A program made the translations under genes and the position numbers. A DNA stretch of 64,000 nt from Rhizobium gallicum bv. gallicum R602sp (GTDB lineage: Bacteria > Pseudomonadota > Alphaproteobacteria > Rhizobiales > Rhizobiaceae), in contig NZ_CP006880.1 in assembly GCF_000816845.1 (NCBI RefSeq), forward strand, positions 372,001 through 436,000, in the 5' to 3' direction. The notes under the pieces were generated by a model. It did not search any database. It was not told the DNA's origin and was given only the letters and a program-made list of their open reading frames with translations. Shown here in pieces: positions 52,139 to 60,426 of this stretch; position 1 is the stretch's first letter; each line of letters opens with the position of its first letter.

Positions 52139-53713
52139 TTAGTTCGCCGCCTTCACTTCATAAGCGAGCGTATATTTGTCGCCGCGCGGCGTGTAGGAGA
52201 CGGTCTTCTTCGCTCCCAGCACGACGTTTTCGAAATGCATCGGGAGGAGCCAGAATTTGTTAAAAGTCAGAGCCGACAGTTCCTCGAGCAGGGGAGCGCG
52301 TTCGGCTTCGTCGAGCGTAGAGCTCGCCTTGGCCAGCACCTCGTCGATCCTGGGATCAGACACGCCGCCGCCATTATACCGGCCGGTTCCCTTCTTCTCA
52401 TCGCGCGTCGCAACAAGCGCGACAGTGGGATTGGTGGTTTCACCGGTGTTCACACCCCAGGAGCCGAGATAGGTGCTGTAGGTGCCTTTCGAATAAGCTT
52501 CCGAATACATCGCCCACGGCAGGACCTCGACTTTCGAATTGATGCCGATGCGCGTGAACATCTGACCGACGGCCTGCAGTACTTCGGCGTCCTTGACATA
52601 ACGGCCGGACGGGCCATGAAGGGTCAGGCTGAAGCCGTCAGGGTAGCCGGCTTCGGCCAGAAGCGCCTTGGCTGCGGCAGCATCGTAGCTCACTTTCTCG
52701 ACCTTCTTGGAATTGCCCGCATAACCCTCAGCCACGAACTGGGCGGCGACCGTTCCGTTCTTCTGCATGACGCGGTCGACGATCGCAGGTCGGTTGATCG
52801 ACATCAGCATCGCGCGGCGCACTCGTTCATCCTTGAGCGGGTTTTTGTCGAGATCGGAACCATCCGCAGCTTTCACGAAAGGCGAAACATCACGGCCGAC
52901 ATCCAGGCCAAGGTAAACGAAGCGGGAGGACTGGCCGTTGATGATCTGCAGGTCTTTGGTCGCTTCCACGCGAGCCATCCCATCCGCAGGAAGGGTTTCG
53001 ATAATGTCAATCTCGTTGGAGAGAAGCGATGCCAGACGCGCGCCGTCATCGGGCAGGAAGCGCAGTGTGACATTTGACCAATGCGAAGGGTCGGCGAAGT
53101 AGTTGTCGTTGCGCTTCAGCATGAGATTGCTGCCCGGGGAATAGGAAACGAACGAATAAGCGCCCGTTCCAATCGCACATTTTCCATTGTCGAAGTCCTG
53201 AACCGGCGCATCCTTGCAGTCGGCGCTGATGATGCGAATTCGACTGACGGAATTGAGGAGGATCGGATCTGGAACCTTTGTTTCGACGACGACGGTATAG
53301 GGATCCTTGGCCGTCACGTTCGCAATGTTGCGGGTATAGGAGGCAAAGCCCTGGCTCGACTTGTCGCGGGCACGCAGAAGCGACGCGATGACGTCGTCAG
53401 CGTTGAACTCGCTGCCGTCATGGAATTTGACACCTTCGCGCAGCTTGAACTCCCAATGCGTCGGATCGACAGTCTTCCACTCGGTTGCGAGTTCCGGCTT
53501 GTTTTCCGACGTGCCGGTGAGGTTGATCAGGCTATCCCAGATGTGCCGGGACGTTGCATTGTTGGGTGCGGAGCTATCCTCATGGGGATCGAGCGTCGTC
53601 GGCGTGGTCGACATGCCGATCGTCAACGGCGTCTCCTGCGCAGCGACCATGGCAGGAGTAGCAATCATGGCGAGCAGCGTAATCGCTGCACGCTTCAATG
53701 TCTTTGCGGTCAT
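52139..53713 (-). CDS. family 5 ABC substrate-binding protein (DppA-like)
   Basis: A 524-residue periplasmic binding protein. Seen: signal peptide KTLKRAAITLLAMIATPAMV with cleavage near VAA before QETPLTIGM, family motifs TTLDPHEDSS, WEFKLREGVKFHDGSEFNAD, GTGAYSFVSYSPG and RRAMLMSINRPAIV. The ATG at 53713 is chosen since the signal peptide begins there; the open frame extends to 53791. It is the first gene of the seven-gene importer operon and divergent from the IclR regulator, whose binding site probably lies in the 190-base gap between them. Confidence 0.92.
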   Translation of the reverse strand: MTAKTLKRAAITLLAMIATPAMVAAQETPLTIGMSTTPTTLDPHEDSSAPNNATSRHIWDSLINLTGTSENKPELATEWKTVDPTHWEFKLREGVKFHDGSEFNADDVIASLLRARDKSSQGFASYTRNIANVTAKDPYTVVVETKVPDPILLNSVSRIRIISADCKDAPVQDFDNGKCAIGTGAYSFVSYSPGSNLMLKRNDNYFADPSHWSNVTLRFLPDDGARLASLLSNEIDIIETLPADGMARVEATKDLQIINGQSSRFVYLGLDVGRDVSPFVKAADGSDLDKNPLKDERVRRAMLMSINRPAIVDRVMQKNGTVAAQFVAEGYAGNSKKVEKVSYDAAAAKALLAEAGYPDGFSLTLHGPSGRYVKDAEVLQAVGQMFTRIGINSKVEVLPWAMYSEAYSKGTYSTYLGSWGVNTGETTNPTVALVATRDEKKGTGRYNGGGVSDPRIDEVLAKASSTLDEAERAPLLEELSALTFNKFWLLPMHFENVVLGAKKTVSYTPRGDKYTLAYEVKAAN

Positions 53714-53902
53714 CGTTCCAATCCCAGTTGCTGTTTGATGCCGACCCCGTATGGGTCGGAATGAGTGGGTTCCCGTCCACTGTTGACTCAAATTGGTAAA
53801 GGGCGTGAAAGGGAACTGTCAAATGGAAAACGAGCGTGTTACGATAGGTGTAATGAGGATTTAGAGCCTCAATGTTGCCTGAAATTTGGAAGGAATGTAG
53901 GC

Positions 53903-54670
53903 GTGAGGGACGATGGATCTTCGGCAAAAAGTAATATAGTACAAGCCGTTGATGTCTGCATTGACGTTCTGTTGAACGTCGCCAAAAATCCAGATGTCAG
54001 GCTGACCGAGATCGCGCAAAATACAGGGGAGACGAAGCCAAGAATATTGCGGATGTTACGCACAATGGAACGGCGGGGTCTAGTCAGGAAGAGCGAAACG
54101 GGCACCTATCGTTTGGGCACGACAGCAATCGTGCTCGGGACTGCTGCATCGACGCAGGTCGATCTGGTTCGCATCGCCAATCCAATTTTGGAAGAAGTCG
54201 GCCAGAAGGCGAACGAAACGACCCAACTGCGTATCATCGACAATGGGGAATCCCTTTGCATCGCCAAGTTCGAGCCGATGCGAGATCTGCGCGTTCAGGC
54301 GATGATCGGTCGCCGACGGCCACTGACTGCCGGCTCCTACAAGGTCCTTCTGGCGTTTCTCCATCCCCAGGTGCAGTTGCAAATGATTCCGGAAGCCTTG
54401 CCGCGTCTGACCAGGCGCACGATCACGGATCGCAACAAGCTGATTGCCGAATTGGAAAAGATCCGCCGCCAGGGATTTTGTGTAAGCTACGGCGAAGTAA
54501 GCGAGCAACTGGTTTCCGTCTCCGTGCCGGTTCTGGCGTTCGACGGGTCGGTGATCGCGGCGGTGAATGTAGGTGCTCCCGCATTCCGGACGCAGAAGAG
54601 CGATGTTGATCGCTACATTGTTTTGCTAAGAGATGCTGCAAGCAAGATATCAGCCCGGCTGGGGTGGTAG
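53903..54670 (+). CDS. IclR-family transcriptional regulator
   Basis: About 255 residues. Seen: helix-turn-helix VRLTEIAQNTGETKPRILRM with RTMERRGLVRKSETGTYRLG (wing), then the IclR effector domain with ANETTQLRIIDNGESLCIAK, GSYKVLLAFLHP and FCVSYGEVSEQLVSVSVPV. The proposed start is GTG at 53903 with GGAAGGA about ten bases upstream; the frame is open back to 53765 without family similarity. The usual conserved Cys near the effector pocket is not evident. It is divergent from the peptide-importer operon and is the obvious candidate regulator of it. Confidence 0.88.
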   Translation: MRDDGSSAKSNIVQAVDVCIDVLLNVAKNPDVRLTEIAQNTGETKPRILRMLRTMERRGLVRKSETGTYRLGTTAIVLGTAASTQVDLVRIANPILEEVGQKANETTQLRIIDNGESLCIAKFEPMRDLRVQAMIGRRRPLTAGSYKVLLAFLHPQVQLQMIPEALPRLTRRTITDRNKLIAELEKIRRQGFCVSYGEVSEQLVSVSVPVLAFDGSVIAAVNVGAPAFRTQKSDVDRYIVLLRDAASKISARLGW

Positions 54671-54859
54671 CGTTTTTTGCTGTCGCGCCATGTGGGACCT
54701 TGTAAAAGAGGTCGTCGCCGGTTCAACTCCCCTCAAGACGTAGGAGTACAGATAGCGTAGCATGATAATGTTAGCGATTTTTCGCAATCTGCGTACGCCA
54801 TTTGATATCGACATGGCGTGACATAATAGTGAATTCATCACTGAATCACGAGGCATCTG

Positions 54860-55099
54860 ATGCAACCGCTCTTCGAGCATGCCATACTGATAGATGACCT
54901 AGCTTCGCCGGCAATCCCCAACAGAGATACAAGCGCTGCCCAGGCGAAACTATCGGCTGCAATCCTTGAGGCTCTGGGTCCATTCCGGAAAGGCAAGACG
55001 TTGCGCGTCGAAGGAACTGAACAAGAGCTACAGCGGTTCGCCAATGCGGTGACGTACAGATCATCAAACTTCGACCTACCTCTGGGAGCCTGGAGGTAG
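54860..55099 (+). CDS. small hypothetical protein preceding a broken restriction-nuclease gene
   Basis: 79 codons ending 4 bp before the next frame on the same strand. The sequence is protein-like (LFEHAILIDDLASPAIPNRD, LGPFRKGKTLRVEGTEQELQ) but I recognise no family. The spacing suggests it was co-transcribed with the adjacent nuclease gene, which is now a pseudogene, so this may be an orphaned partner or a relic itself. Confidence 0.4.
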   Translation: MQPLFEHAILIDDLASPAIPNRDTSAAQAKLSAAILEALGPFRKGKTLRVEGTEQELQRFANAVTYRSSNFDLPLGAWR

Positions 55100-55103
55100 G
55101 CAG

Positions 55104-55390
55104 ATGACGATAGCTCGAACGGTCCGGCCGATTCACGTCGAGGATTTCAGCGGCACAGAGTTCGAACGCCTGGTGTTTGCCTGTCACCTTTGCGATGGCT
55201 GGACTGATCTCGCTTGGTTCGGCCAAACGGAAGCGACCGAGGGCGCGACATCATCGGCACACGTCCCTTTCGACGTCCAACCGGACGGAGCTTCATTCAA
55301 TACGTCAATCTCGGCAGTCTCACTCAAGCGAAGGCGGAGAAGGGTATGGCCGCCGCGGTGAACGCGGTGAGCGGCAAACCTGACGCATAA
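55104..55390 (+). pseudogene. frameshifted restriction-endonuclease-like (Mrr-type) gene fragment
   Basis: The start reads IHVEDFSGTEFERLVFACHL and DLAWFGQT, the opening of Mrr-like restriction endonuclease domains, then a one-base loss near 55230 shifts the frame. The other frame continues GSDRGRDIIGTRPF, FIQYVNLGSLTQAKAEKGM and ends with TAA at 55388-55390. The GRD followed by QxxN resembles the D...QxK nuclease core, here degraded. Short and frameshifted, so most likely inactive. Confidence 0.6.
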
Positions 55391-55541
55391 AAGCTTAAGT
55401 TGGCGGAAAGTCCGAGGCTCAATCGGCCGCAACCTCTTGCCCGATCCCGCATCGAATAGAAGGAGCTTTCCGGAACGAGGGGGCCTAGACGCTATTATGG
55501 ACACGTGTTCTATAAGATGGACGGATTGAAGGGAGCACGCC

Positions 55542-56726
55542 ATGCATCTTTCCATGTGGACTTATCCCTGGGACATCCAGGACCAGGGGCTCGCGGCACT
55601 TGCCGCCGATCTTCGCGGCCGAGCGGGCCTCACAACGGTCAGCCTGGCGACTTCCTATCATGCTGGCCGGTTCCTTCAGCCGCGAAGCCCGCAGCAAAAG
55701 GCATATTTCCCCGAGGACGGGACAGTCTACTTCCGGCCGGATGAAAACCTATGGCAGGACAAGGTGATCCGGCCGCTGATGGCCAGGAACGTGGACGAGC
55801 GCGGCGACATGCTGGAAGCGCTCGTCAGGGTACGCGACACGACCGGTCTCAAGGTCTCCTGCTGGACAGTCTGCCTCCACAATACCCGTCTCGGCATGCT
55901 GCATCCCGATCATGTGACGCGGAACGCCTTTGGCAATCCCAACTATTACAACCTTTGCCCCTCAAGCCCGGCGGCACGCGCCTATGTTGTCACCCTCGTG
56001 CGCGACATCACGACGAACTACCAGCCCGATATGGTGGAACTCGAAAGCCCGAACTTCATGGGATTCGCGCACGAATATCATCACGAGAAAGACGGTGTCG
56101 GCTTGAACGGCGAAGACGACTTCCTTCTGTCTCTCTGCTTCTGCGACCATTGCACGGCGCGCGCCGAAAAGGCCGGCGTGCCGGTCGAAGGCGCGCGCAG
56201 ATCGGTCGTGCGCTTCATCGCGGAACTCTGCGAACGGGCTGTTCCGGAAAGGCAGTTTCCCGACTTCCCGGCAGCCGGAATCGATGCCTTTCGCGACCAT
56301 CCTGATCTGCACGGCTATCTTGCCTGGCGCACCGCACCGGTGACCAGCCTGATCGGCGAGATCAAGGCGGCCGCCGATCCGGCGACACGCATCGTGCTCA
56401 TCGACCTGAAGGACGGCTGGCTCGGCGGAGTCGATCTCGCAGCAGTCGGCAAGCTTTGCGACGGGGTGATCCTCTGCTGCTACGACATGGCGCCGGGTGT
56501 CGTCGGCAATGTCATTCGGACCGGGCGGGCGGCGATCGGAGCGGGAAAGTTCCTCGGGGTTGGCCTGCGCGTCTTCTATCCCGAGGTCGGCGAGCCTGCG
56601 GTCCTGGCCGCACGCGCCAAGGCCGCCGTCGATGCCGGCGCTGACGGCGTGAACTTCTACAACTACGGCCTTATACCGGCAAGGCGTCTCGACTGGGTCA
56701 AGGCTGCGGTCGACGTCATCACTTAA
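55542..56726 (+). CDS. uncharacterised TIM-barrel protein (glycosidase-like) with a CxCxxC motif
   Basis: A 394-residue protein that reads as a TIM-barrel, with repeated strand-helix units and motifs such as LHNTRLGMLHPDH, NYYNLCPSSPAARAYV and MVELESPNFMGFAHEYHHEK. SLCFCDHCTARAEKAG contains Cys-x-Cys-x2-Cys, seen in some uncharacterised glycoside-hydrolase-like proteins and possibly a metal site. The C-terminal GADGVNFYNYGLIP fits the end of a barrel. No signal peptide. It stands alone on the + strand, convergent with the catabolic operon at 56750-64000, so a role in the same sugar or amino-sugar pathway is possible. I assign no function. Confidence 0.75.
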   Translation: MHLSMWTYPWDIQDQGLAALAADLRGRAGLTTVSLATSYHAGRFLQPRSPQQKAYFPEDGTVYFRPDENLWQDKVIRPLMARNVDERGDMLEALVRVRDTTGLKVSCWTVCLHNTRLGMLHPDHVTRNAFGNPNYYNLCPSSPAARAYVVTLVRDITTNYQPDMVELESPNFMGFAHEYHHEKDGVGLNGEDDFLLSLCFCDHCTARAEKAGVPVEGARRSVVRFIAELCERAVPERQFPDFPAAGIDAFRDHPDLHGYLAWRTAPVTSLIGEIKAAADPATRIVLIDLKDGWLGGVDLAAVGKLCDGVILCCYDMAPGVVGNVIRTGRAAIGAGKFLGVGLRVFYPEVGEPAVLAARAKAAVDAGADGVNFYNYGLIPARRLDWVKAAVDVIT

Positions 56727-56749
56727 GCGGATTAGCGCTCACGCTCTCC

Positions 56750-57763
56750 TCAGGATTCGATGGGTTCAGCGACCTGAATCAGGCAGTCGCCGGCCTGGCC
56801 GTCGCAATGCAGCCTGTGCGAAATGACAATGCCGCTCTCGATGAAGCGCAGCTCTTCCTCCGGCTGCTCCAGGCGTTCCAGGTCATGATACCATCCGGCA
56901 AGTTCGCCGGCTGAAACGGTGGCGCCAAGTGCGACGGCCGGCTCGAACCAGCCTCTGCGGTTCGCATAGATGCCCTGGCTGTGCCGGGACAGTGAAAGCA
57001 ACTGCAACGGCCCACGCTCGGGGAGCGGCACGCGCGACAGGACCGGACGCTCGATGATGCCGAGCGTCACGAGCAGCCGGTCGACCGCCGACGCCGTGAA
57101 GGCCATTGTTTCAGGCGTCACGGTGCCGCCGCCGCCGAACTCTCCCGAAAGGCCGATAGTCCCCGCCCGCCCGGCAGCCCCCATCGATGTCGGTGCGGTC
57201 GGCCCGTTGTCGGCGATGAAGGCATGCGATGCGCCGATCGCCCGCATCAGCGAGACGGACCGCTCGAAGCGGGCGGCATCCGCCTGCCGCTCGATCAGCG
57301 TACAGGGCAGGTGCGCCATGGATGTGCCGCCCGAATGCAGGTCGAGCATGACGTCATGGCGGGGAAAGAGCTCGTGTTCGAGGAAATGAGCGAGGCGCGC
57401 CGTCGGTGACCCGGTGGGATCGCCGGGAAACGCCCGATTGAGGTTGCCGCCGTCAAAGGGCGAGCAGCGCTTGCCCGCCATCACCGCCGGCAGGTTCGCC
57501 ATCGGTAGCACGGTGACGGCGCCACGGATTTCCGCAACCACCAACAGGCGCATCAAACGGCCGAGCTGCAGTTCGCCCTCATACTCGTCGCCGTGATTGC
57601 CGGCCATCAGCAGCAAAGACGGCCCCTCGCCATTCTTCAGGCGAAGGACAGGAATGCGGATCTGATAATAGGGCGAACGGTCGATCGAATAGGGAATGGC
57701 GAGGTGGCCGGCCTGCCGGCCTTCGCGCAAAAAGTCGATCGGATTGACGAGGCCACTGTGCAT
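56750..57763 (-). CDS. succinylglutamate desuccinylase/aspartoacylase-family enzyme
   Basis: A 337-residue zinc carboxypeptidase-like deacylase. Seen: GNHGDEYEGELQLGRLMRL with zinc-binding His and Glu, LNRAFPGDPTGSPTARLAHF with the conserved Asn-Arg, and MLDLHSGGTSM with the third zinc His; a C-terminal beta domain follows. Such enzymes remove an acyl group from an amino acid, for example N-acetyl-aspartate or N-succinylglutamate. It is the last gene of a minus-strand operon with a ribose-type importer, an amidohydrolase, a D-threonine-aldolase-like enzyme and a RidA protein, so it probably releases an amino acid from an N-acylated substrate. Confidence 0.85.
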   Translation of the reverse strand: MHSGLVNPIDFLREGRQAGHLAIPYSIDRSPYYQIRIPVLRLKNGEGPSLLLMAGNHGDEYEGELQLGRLMRLLVVAEIRGAVTVLPMANLPAVMAGKRCSPFDGGNLNRAFPGDPTGSPTARLAHFLEHELFPRHDVMLDLHSGGTSMAHLPCTLIERQADAARFERSVSLMRAIGASHAFIADNGPTAPTSMGAAGRAGTIGLSGEFGGGGTVTPETMAFTASAVDRLLVTLGIIERPVLSRVPLPERGPLQLLSLSRHSQGIYANRRGWFEPAVALGATVSAGELAGWYHDLERLEQPEEELRFIESGIVISHRLHCDGQAGDCLIQVAEPIES

Positions 57764-57794
57764 GATGTCTCCAGTGCAGACGGTTGCGATGCTG

Positions 57795-58133
57795 TCAGAG
57801 GGCGGCGACCGCGGTCATTTCGACGCGCAGATCACGATCGGCGAGGCGTGCCTCGAGGCAGGCGCGGGCCGGCGGGTTTTCGACGTCGATCCAGCCATCA
57901 TGACGCTGTTCATTGCGTCGAAATCGACGATCGCCGGCAGGAAGACGGTTGACGGCGATGAGGCGCGAGTGGTCGATACCGGCTTCCTTTAAGAGTGCAT
58001 CGATCTTGCCAAGCACATCGCTGGTCAAGTCCTCGATGCCCGCCTTGCGATCTTCCGCGTCGACAATATAGACGAAACCGCCGTAGCAGACGGCTTGGCT
58101 CATACGCGAACCTTTCTGATAACCCTGGATCAT
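57795..58133 (-). CDS. RidA-family protein with a locally shifted reading frame
   Basis: A 112-residue RidA/YjgF-type protein that normally hydrolyses reactive enamine/imine intermediates. Seen: YQKGSRMSQAVCYGGFVYIV at the start and DGWIDVENPPARACLEARLA at the end, both family hallmarks with the substrate Arg. The middle (about 16 residues after LIAVN) is unlike RidA, but the frame one base over reads TVFLPAIVDFDAMNSV, the expected sequence. An extra base near 57950 and a missing base near 57897-57903 compensate each other. It sits next to a PLP enzyme whose product would be an imine substrate for RidA. Whether the shifted segment is tolerated is uncertain. Confidence 0.8.
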   Translation of the reverse strand: MIQGYQKGSRMSQAVCYGGFVYIVDAEDRKAGIEDLTSDVLGKIDALLKEAGIDHSRLIAVNRLPAGDRRFRRNEQRHDGWIDVENPPARACLEARLADRDLRVEMTAVAAL

Positions 58134-58166
58134 GGGCAGGCTTTCCTTTGCTCTTTTAGGGAGAGG

Positions 58167-59477
58167 TCAGCCGAAGCTGGTCAGATAGGCCGCCGTCACC
58201 GAATGGTCCGGGTCGAGGCCGTAGAGGATGGCATGCCGGTCAAGACAGGTGCAGGGATGCGAGATGCCGTACTCGATGACGTCGCCCACCGCGACGTCGC
58301 TATCGTCGGCAAGGGCGACGAAGGCATGCTGATCGTTGAGGCGGAAAGCTTCGGCGCCCCTGAGATCGGCGAAATACGCTCCATTTCGATAGAGCGCCAG
58401 CGGCCGCGGCAGGCCTTGGTCCATCGCCACGTCGCGCATGCCCATGCCGCAGATCGCAAGCTGCGCTTCCGGCCGCGACAAGACCTCGGCCCAGACCCGC
58501 AGCGCCGGACGGAAACCTGCGGCCGCCGAAACCGTCTCGCCGCCGATGCGGAAACCGCCGCGCGCATCGAGGCCGGCAAGGCCACGCTCGTAGATGCCGT
58601 GATCGTGGAAGAAGATCGCGCCGCAACGCAGCAGGAGCCGGCAGGCGGGATCGGCCGCAACGGCTGCTGTAAGCCGCGCAACCACCACGTCGAAAAAGAC
58701 CGAGCCGCCAGCCGTGACGAGAAGCGGCCGCTTGTCGCCTATGCGGGCGCGCACCTTCGGCAGGAAATCCGCCGTCACCGCCATCAGCGCGTCGATACGA
58801 AGCACCGTCTCTTCCGCATCGGCGGTCGCGGCCGCACCCTCATAGGCGGCGATGCCGGTCAACCGGAAGGTCGGCGTCTCCACCGCAAGGATCGCGTTTA
58901 GGATTGCCTCGGCGACGGCGGCGCTGCGAATACCGGCGCGGCCGGCGCCGAACTCCACCATCAGGCCCAGGGGCGGCAGATCGGCACGCTGCTGCCAGGC
59001 TGAGCGAAGAGCATCGACGAGCGCTGTCGAATCCACGAAGACATGCAGTTCCGCATCGGCATAATCGGCAAGCAGCGCCGCAAGCCGGCGGGCTCCGGCG
59101 GCGCCGCCGATCTCATTGGCAAGGATCAGGCGGCGCTGTCCCGCCTTGAGCAGGACGGCGGCCTGGCGGATGTCGGCGACCGTTGTGCCCCAGGCGCCTG
59201 CCGCTAAAAGCGCGTTAGCCAGCGCCGTCGACATCGGTGTCTTGGCGTGCGGAGCGATTTCGGCGCCGTGGCTCTTCACATAGGCCATCATCAGTTCGAC
59301 ATTACAGGAGAAGGCCTGCCGGTCGAGCGAGATCAGCGGCAGGGCCATCCTGCCGTCATAGGGTTTCCATCCCTGCTTGCCGATCGCAGCTAGCGGAAGC
59401 GGCGGAGTGCCTGGCGGAAAGCCGCGCACCCGCTCGTCGATTAGCGCGTTTTCCGTCGCGATATGAAGGTCAGACAT
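58167..59477 (-). CDS. D-threonine aldolase/D-serine dehydratase-like PLP enzyme
   Basis: A 436-residue PLP enzyme of the alanine-racemase-N fold, D-threonine-aldolase/DSD1 type. Seen: PLP Lys79 in IAPHAKTPM, VEFGAGRAGIRS on the barrel, FFHDHGIYERG, and the zinc site SHPCTCLDRHAI with His and Cys, characteristic of the DSD1-like group. The ATG at 59477 has GAGGGG seven bases upstream; the longer frame from 59585 has no support. It would cleave or deaminate a D-amino acid or beta-hydroxy amino acid. The neighbouring RidA gene suits a deaminase that makes an enamine/imine. The start overlaps the amidohydrolase end by 8 bp. Confidence 0.82.
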   Translation of the reverse strand: MSDLHIATENALIDERVRGFPPGTPPLPLAAIGKQGWKPYDGRMALPLISLDRQAFSCNVELMMAYVKSHGAEIAPHAKTPMSTALANALLAAGAWGTTVADIRQAAVLLKAGQRRLILANEIGGAAGARRLAALLADYADAELHVFVDSTALVDALRSAWQQRADLPPLGLMVEFGAGRAGIRSAAVAEAILNAILAVETPTFRLTGIAAYEGAAATADAEETVLRIDALMAVTADFLPKVRARIGDKRPLLVTAGGSVFFDVVVARLTAAVAADPACRLLLRCGAIFFHDHGIYERGLAGLDARGGFRIGGETVSAAAGFRPALRVWAEVLSRPEAQLAICGMGMRDVAMDQGLPRPLALYRNGAYFADLRGAEAFRLNDQHAFVALADDSDVAVGDVIEYGISHPCTCLDRHAILYGLDPDHSVTAAYLTSFG

Positions 59478-60426
59478 GGCAGCCCCTCGGAGCCTCAGCC
59501 GGATCAGGGATGCCGAGGCGATAAATGTCATTGGCAGTGGCAAAGAAAAGGGCGCGCTGCTCCTCGTGAGAGAGCTGCGAGGCAACCGTGCGGAAAACCT
59601 GATAGACCTCGTCGAAAGAGGCGTGCAGGCCCGCGACCGGAAAGTCGCTCGCGAACATGGAGCGTGTCGGACCGAAACAATCGAGGCAATGCTCGATCAC
59701 CGGCCGCAGGCTTTCGAGCGTCCACTCGTTGTCGTAGGCGACGAGGTCGGAAATCTTCAGGCGCACGTTCGGCTCGCCACCGAGCGCCCGCAGACCCCGG
59801 CGCCAGAGCGCCATGCCGTCCTCCGTCCGATCAGTGGGGCTTCCGCCGTGGTTGAGCACGAAAAGCGTTTCCGGAAAAGCCCGTACAAGCTTGAGCGCCT
59901 CGCTCATCTGCCAGGGATAAAGCATCAGATCGAAGACCAGCCCGAGCCGCGTGACCTCGGCAAGCCCCGCCTGCCAGGCGGGATCGCCCATAAGGTTCGG
60001 TCGCGGAGCAAAACTCTTCGCCGCTTCCGGATGCCAGCTGACGATATCACGGATGCCGACGACATTCGGGTTTGCCGCTTCCGCCTCGAGCAAGCGTATG
60101 GCATCCGGCCGCTCGAGAGGAACGCGCGCGATATAGCGATGCGCGACGCCGGAGCTGCGGTCGAGGCCATCCAGCCAGCGGCTCTCTTCCAGCGGATACG
60201 CATCGGACCAGCCGGCCTCAACATGGACTGTCGCAACGACGTTCTGGCGCGTGGCGTCGGCGCGATAATCATCGATGCCGTAGTCGCGCAGGATCGGCGC
60301 GAAGCTTCCGAAAACCATCTCTTTGCCGGAAGCCCGCGCCTTCCAGAGCCAGGGATGACGTTGCAGCCCAAGGTCCCAGAGATGATGGTGCGGGTCGATC
60401 ACCGGCCCGTCGTAGCGCCTCGTCAT
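59470..60426 (-). CDS. amidohydrolase-2-family lactonase (fuconolactonase-like)
   Basis: A 318-residue metal-dependent hydrolase. Seen: the start VIDPHHHLWDLGLQRHPWL, the HxH motif of the family, WSDAYPLEESRW, VVGIRDIVSWHPE, FVLNHGGSPTDR and SMFASDFPVAG with the terminal metal-site Asp. Members hydrolyse sugar lactones such as L-fucono- or rhamnonolactone, or related cyclic compounds. The ATG at 60426 overlaps the permease stop by 4 bp, so it is co-translated with the transporter genes. Longer open frame upstream overlaps the permease and is rejected. It probably opens a lactone formed from the imported sugar. Confidence 0.85.
   Translation of the reverse strand: MTRRYDGPVIDPHHHLWDLGLQRHPWLWKARASGKEMVFGSFAPILRDYGIDDYRADATRQNVVATVHVEAGWSDAYPLEESRWLDGLDRSSGVAHRYIARVPLERPDAIRLLEAEAANPNVVGIRDIVSWHPEAAKSFAPRPNLMGDPAWQAGLAEVTRLGLVFDLMLYPWQMSEALKLVRAFPETLFVLNHGGSPTDRTEDGMALWRRGLRALGGEPNVRLKISDLVAYDNEWTLESLRPVIEHCLDCFGPTRSMFASDFPVAGLHASFDEVYQVFRTVASQLSHEEQRALFFATANDIYRLGIPDPAEAPRGCHV

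Noticed and set aside
54695..54745. tRNA-Thr-like fragment (CTTGTAA...GTCGCCGGTTCAA) after the IclR gene
   Set aside because: No acceptor or D arm is present and the T-stem mispairs; at most a decayed attachment-site relic.
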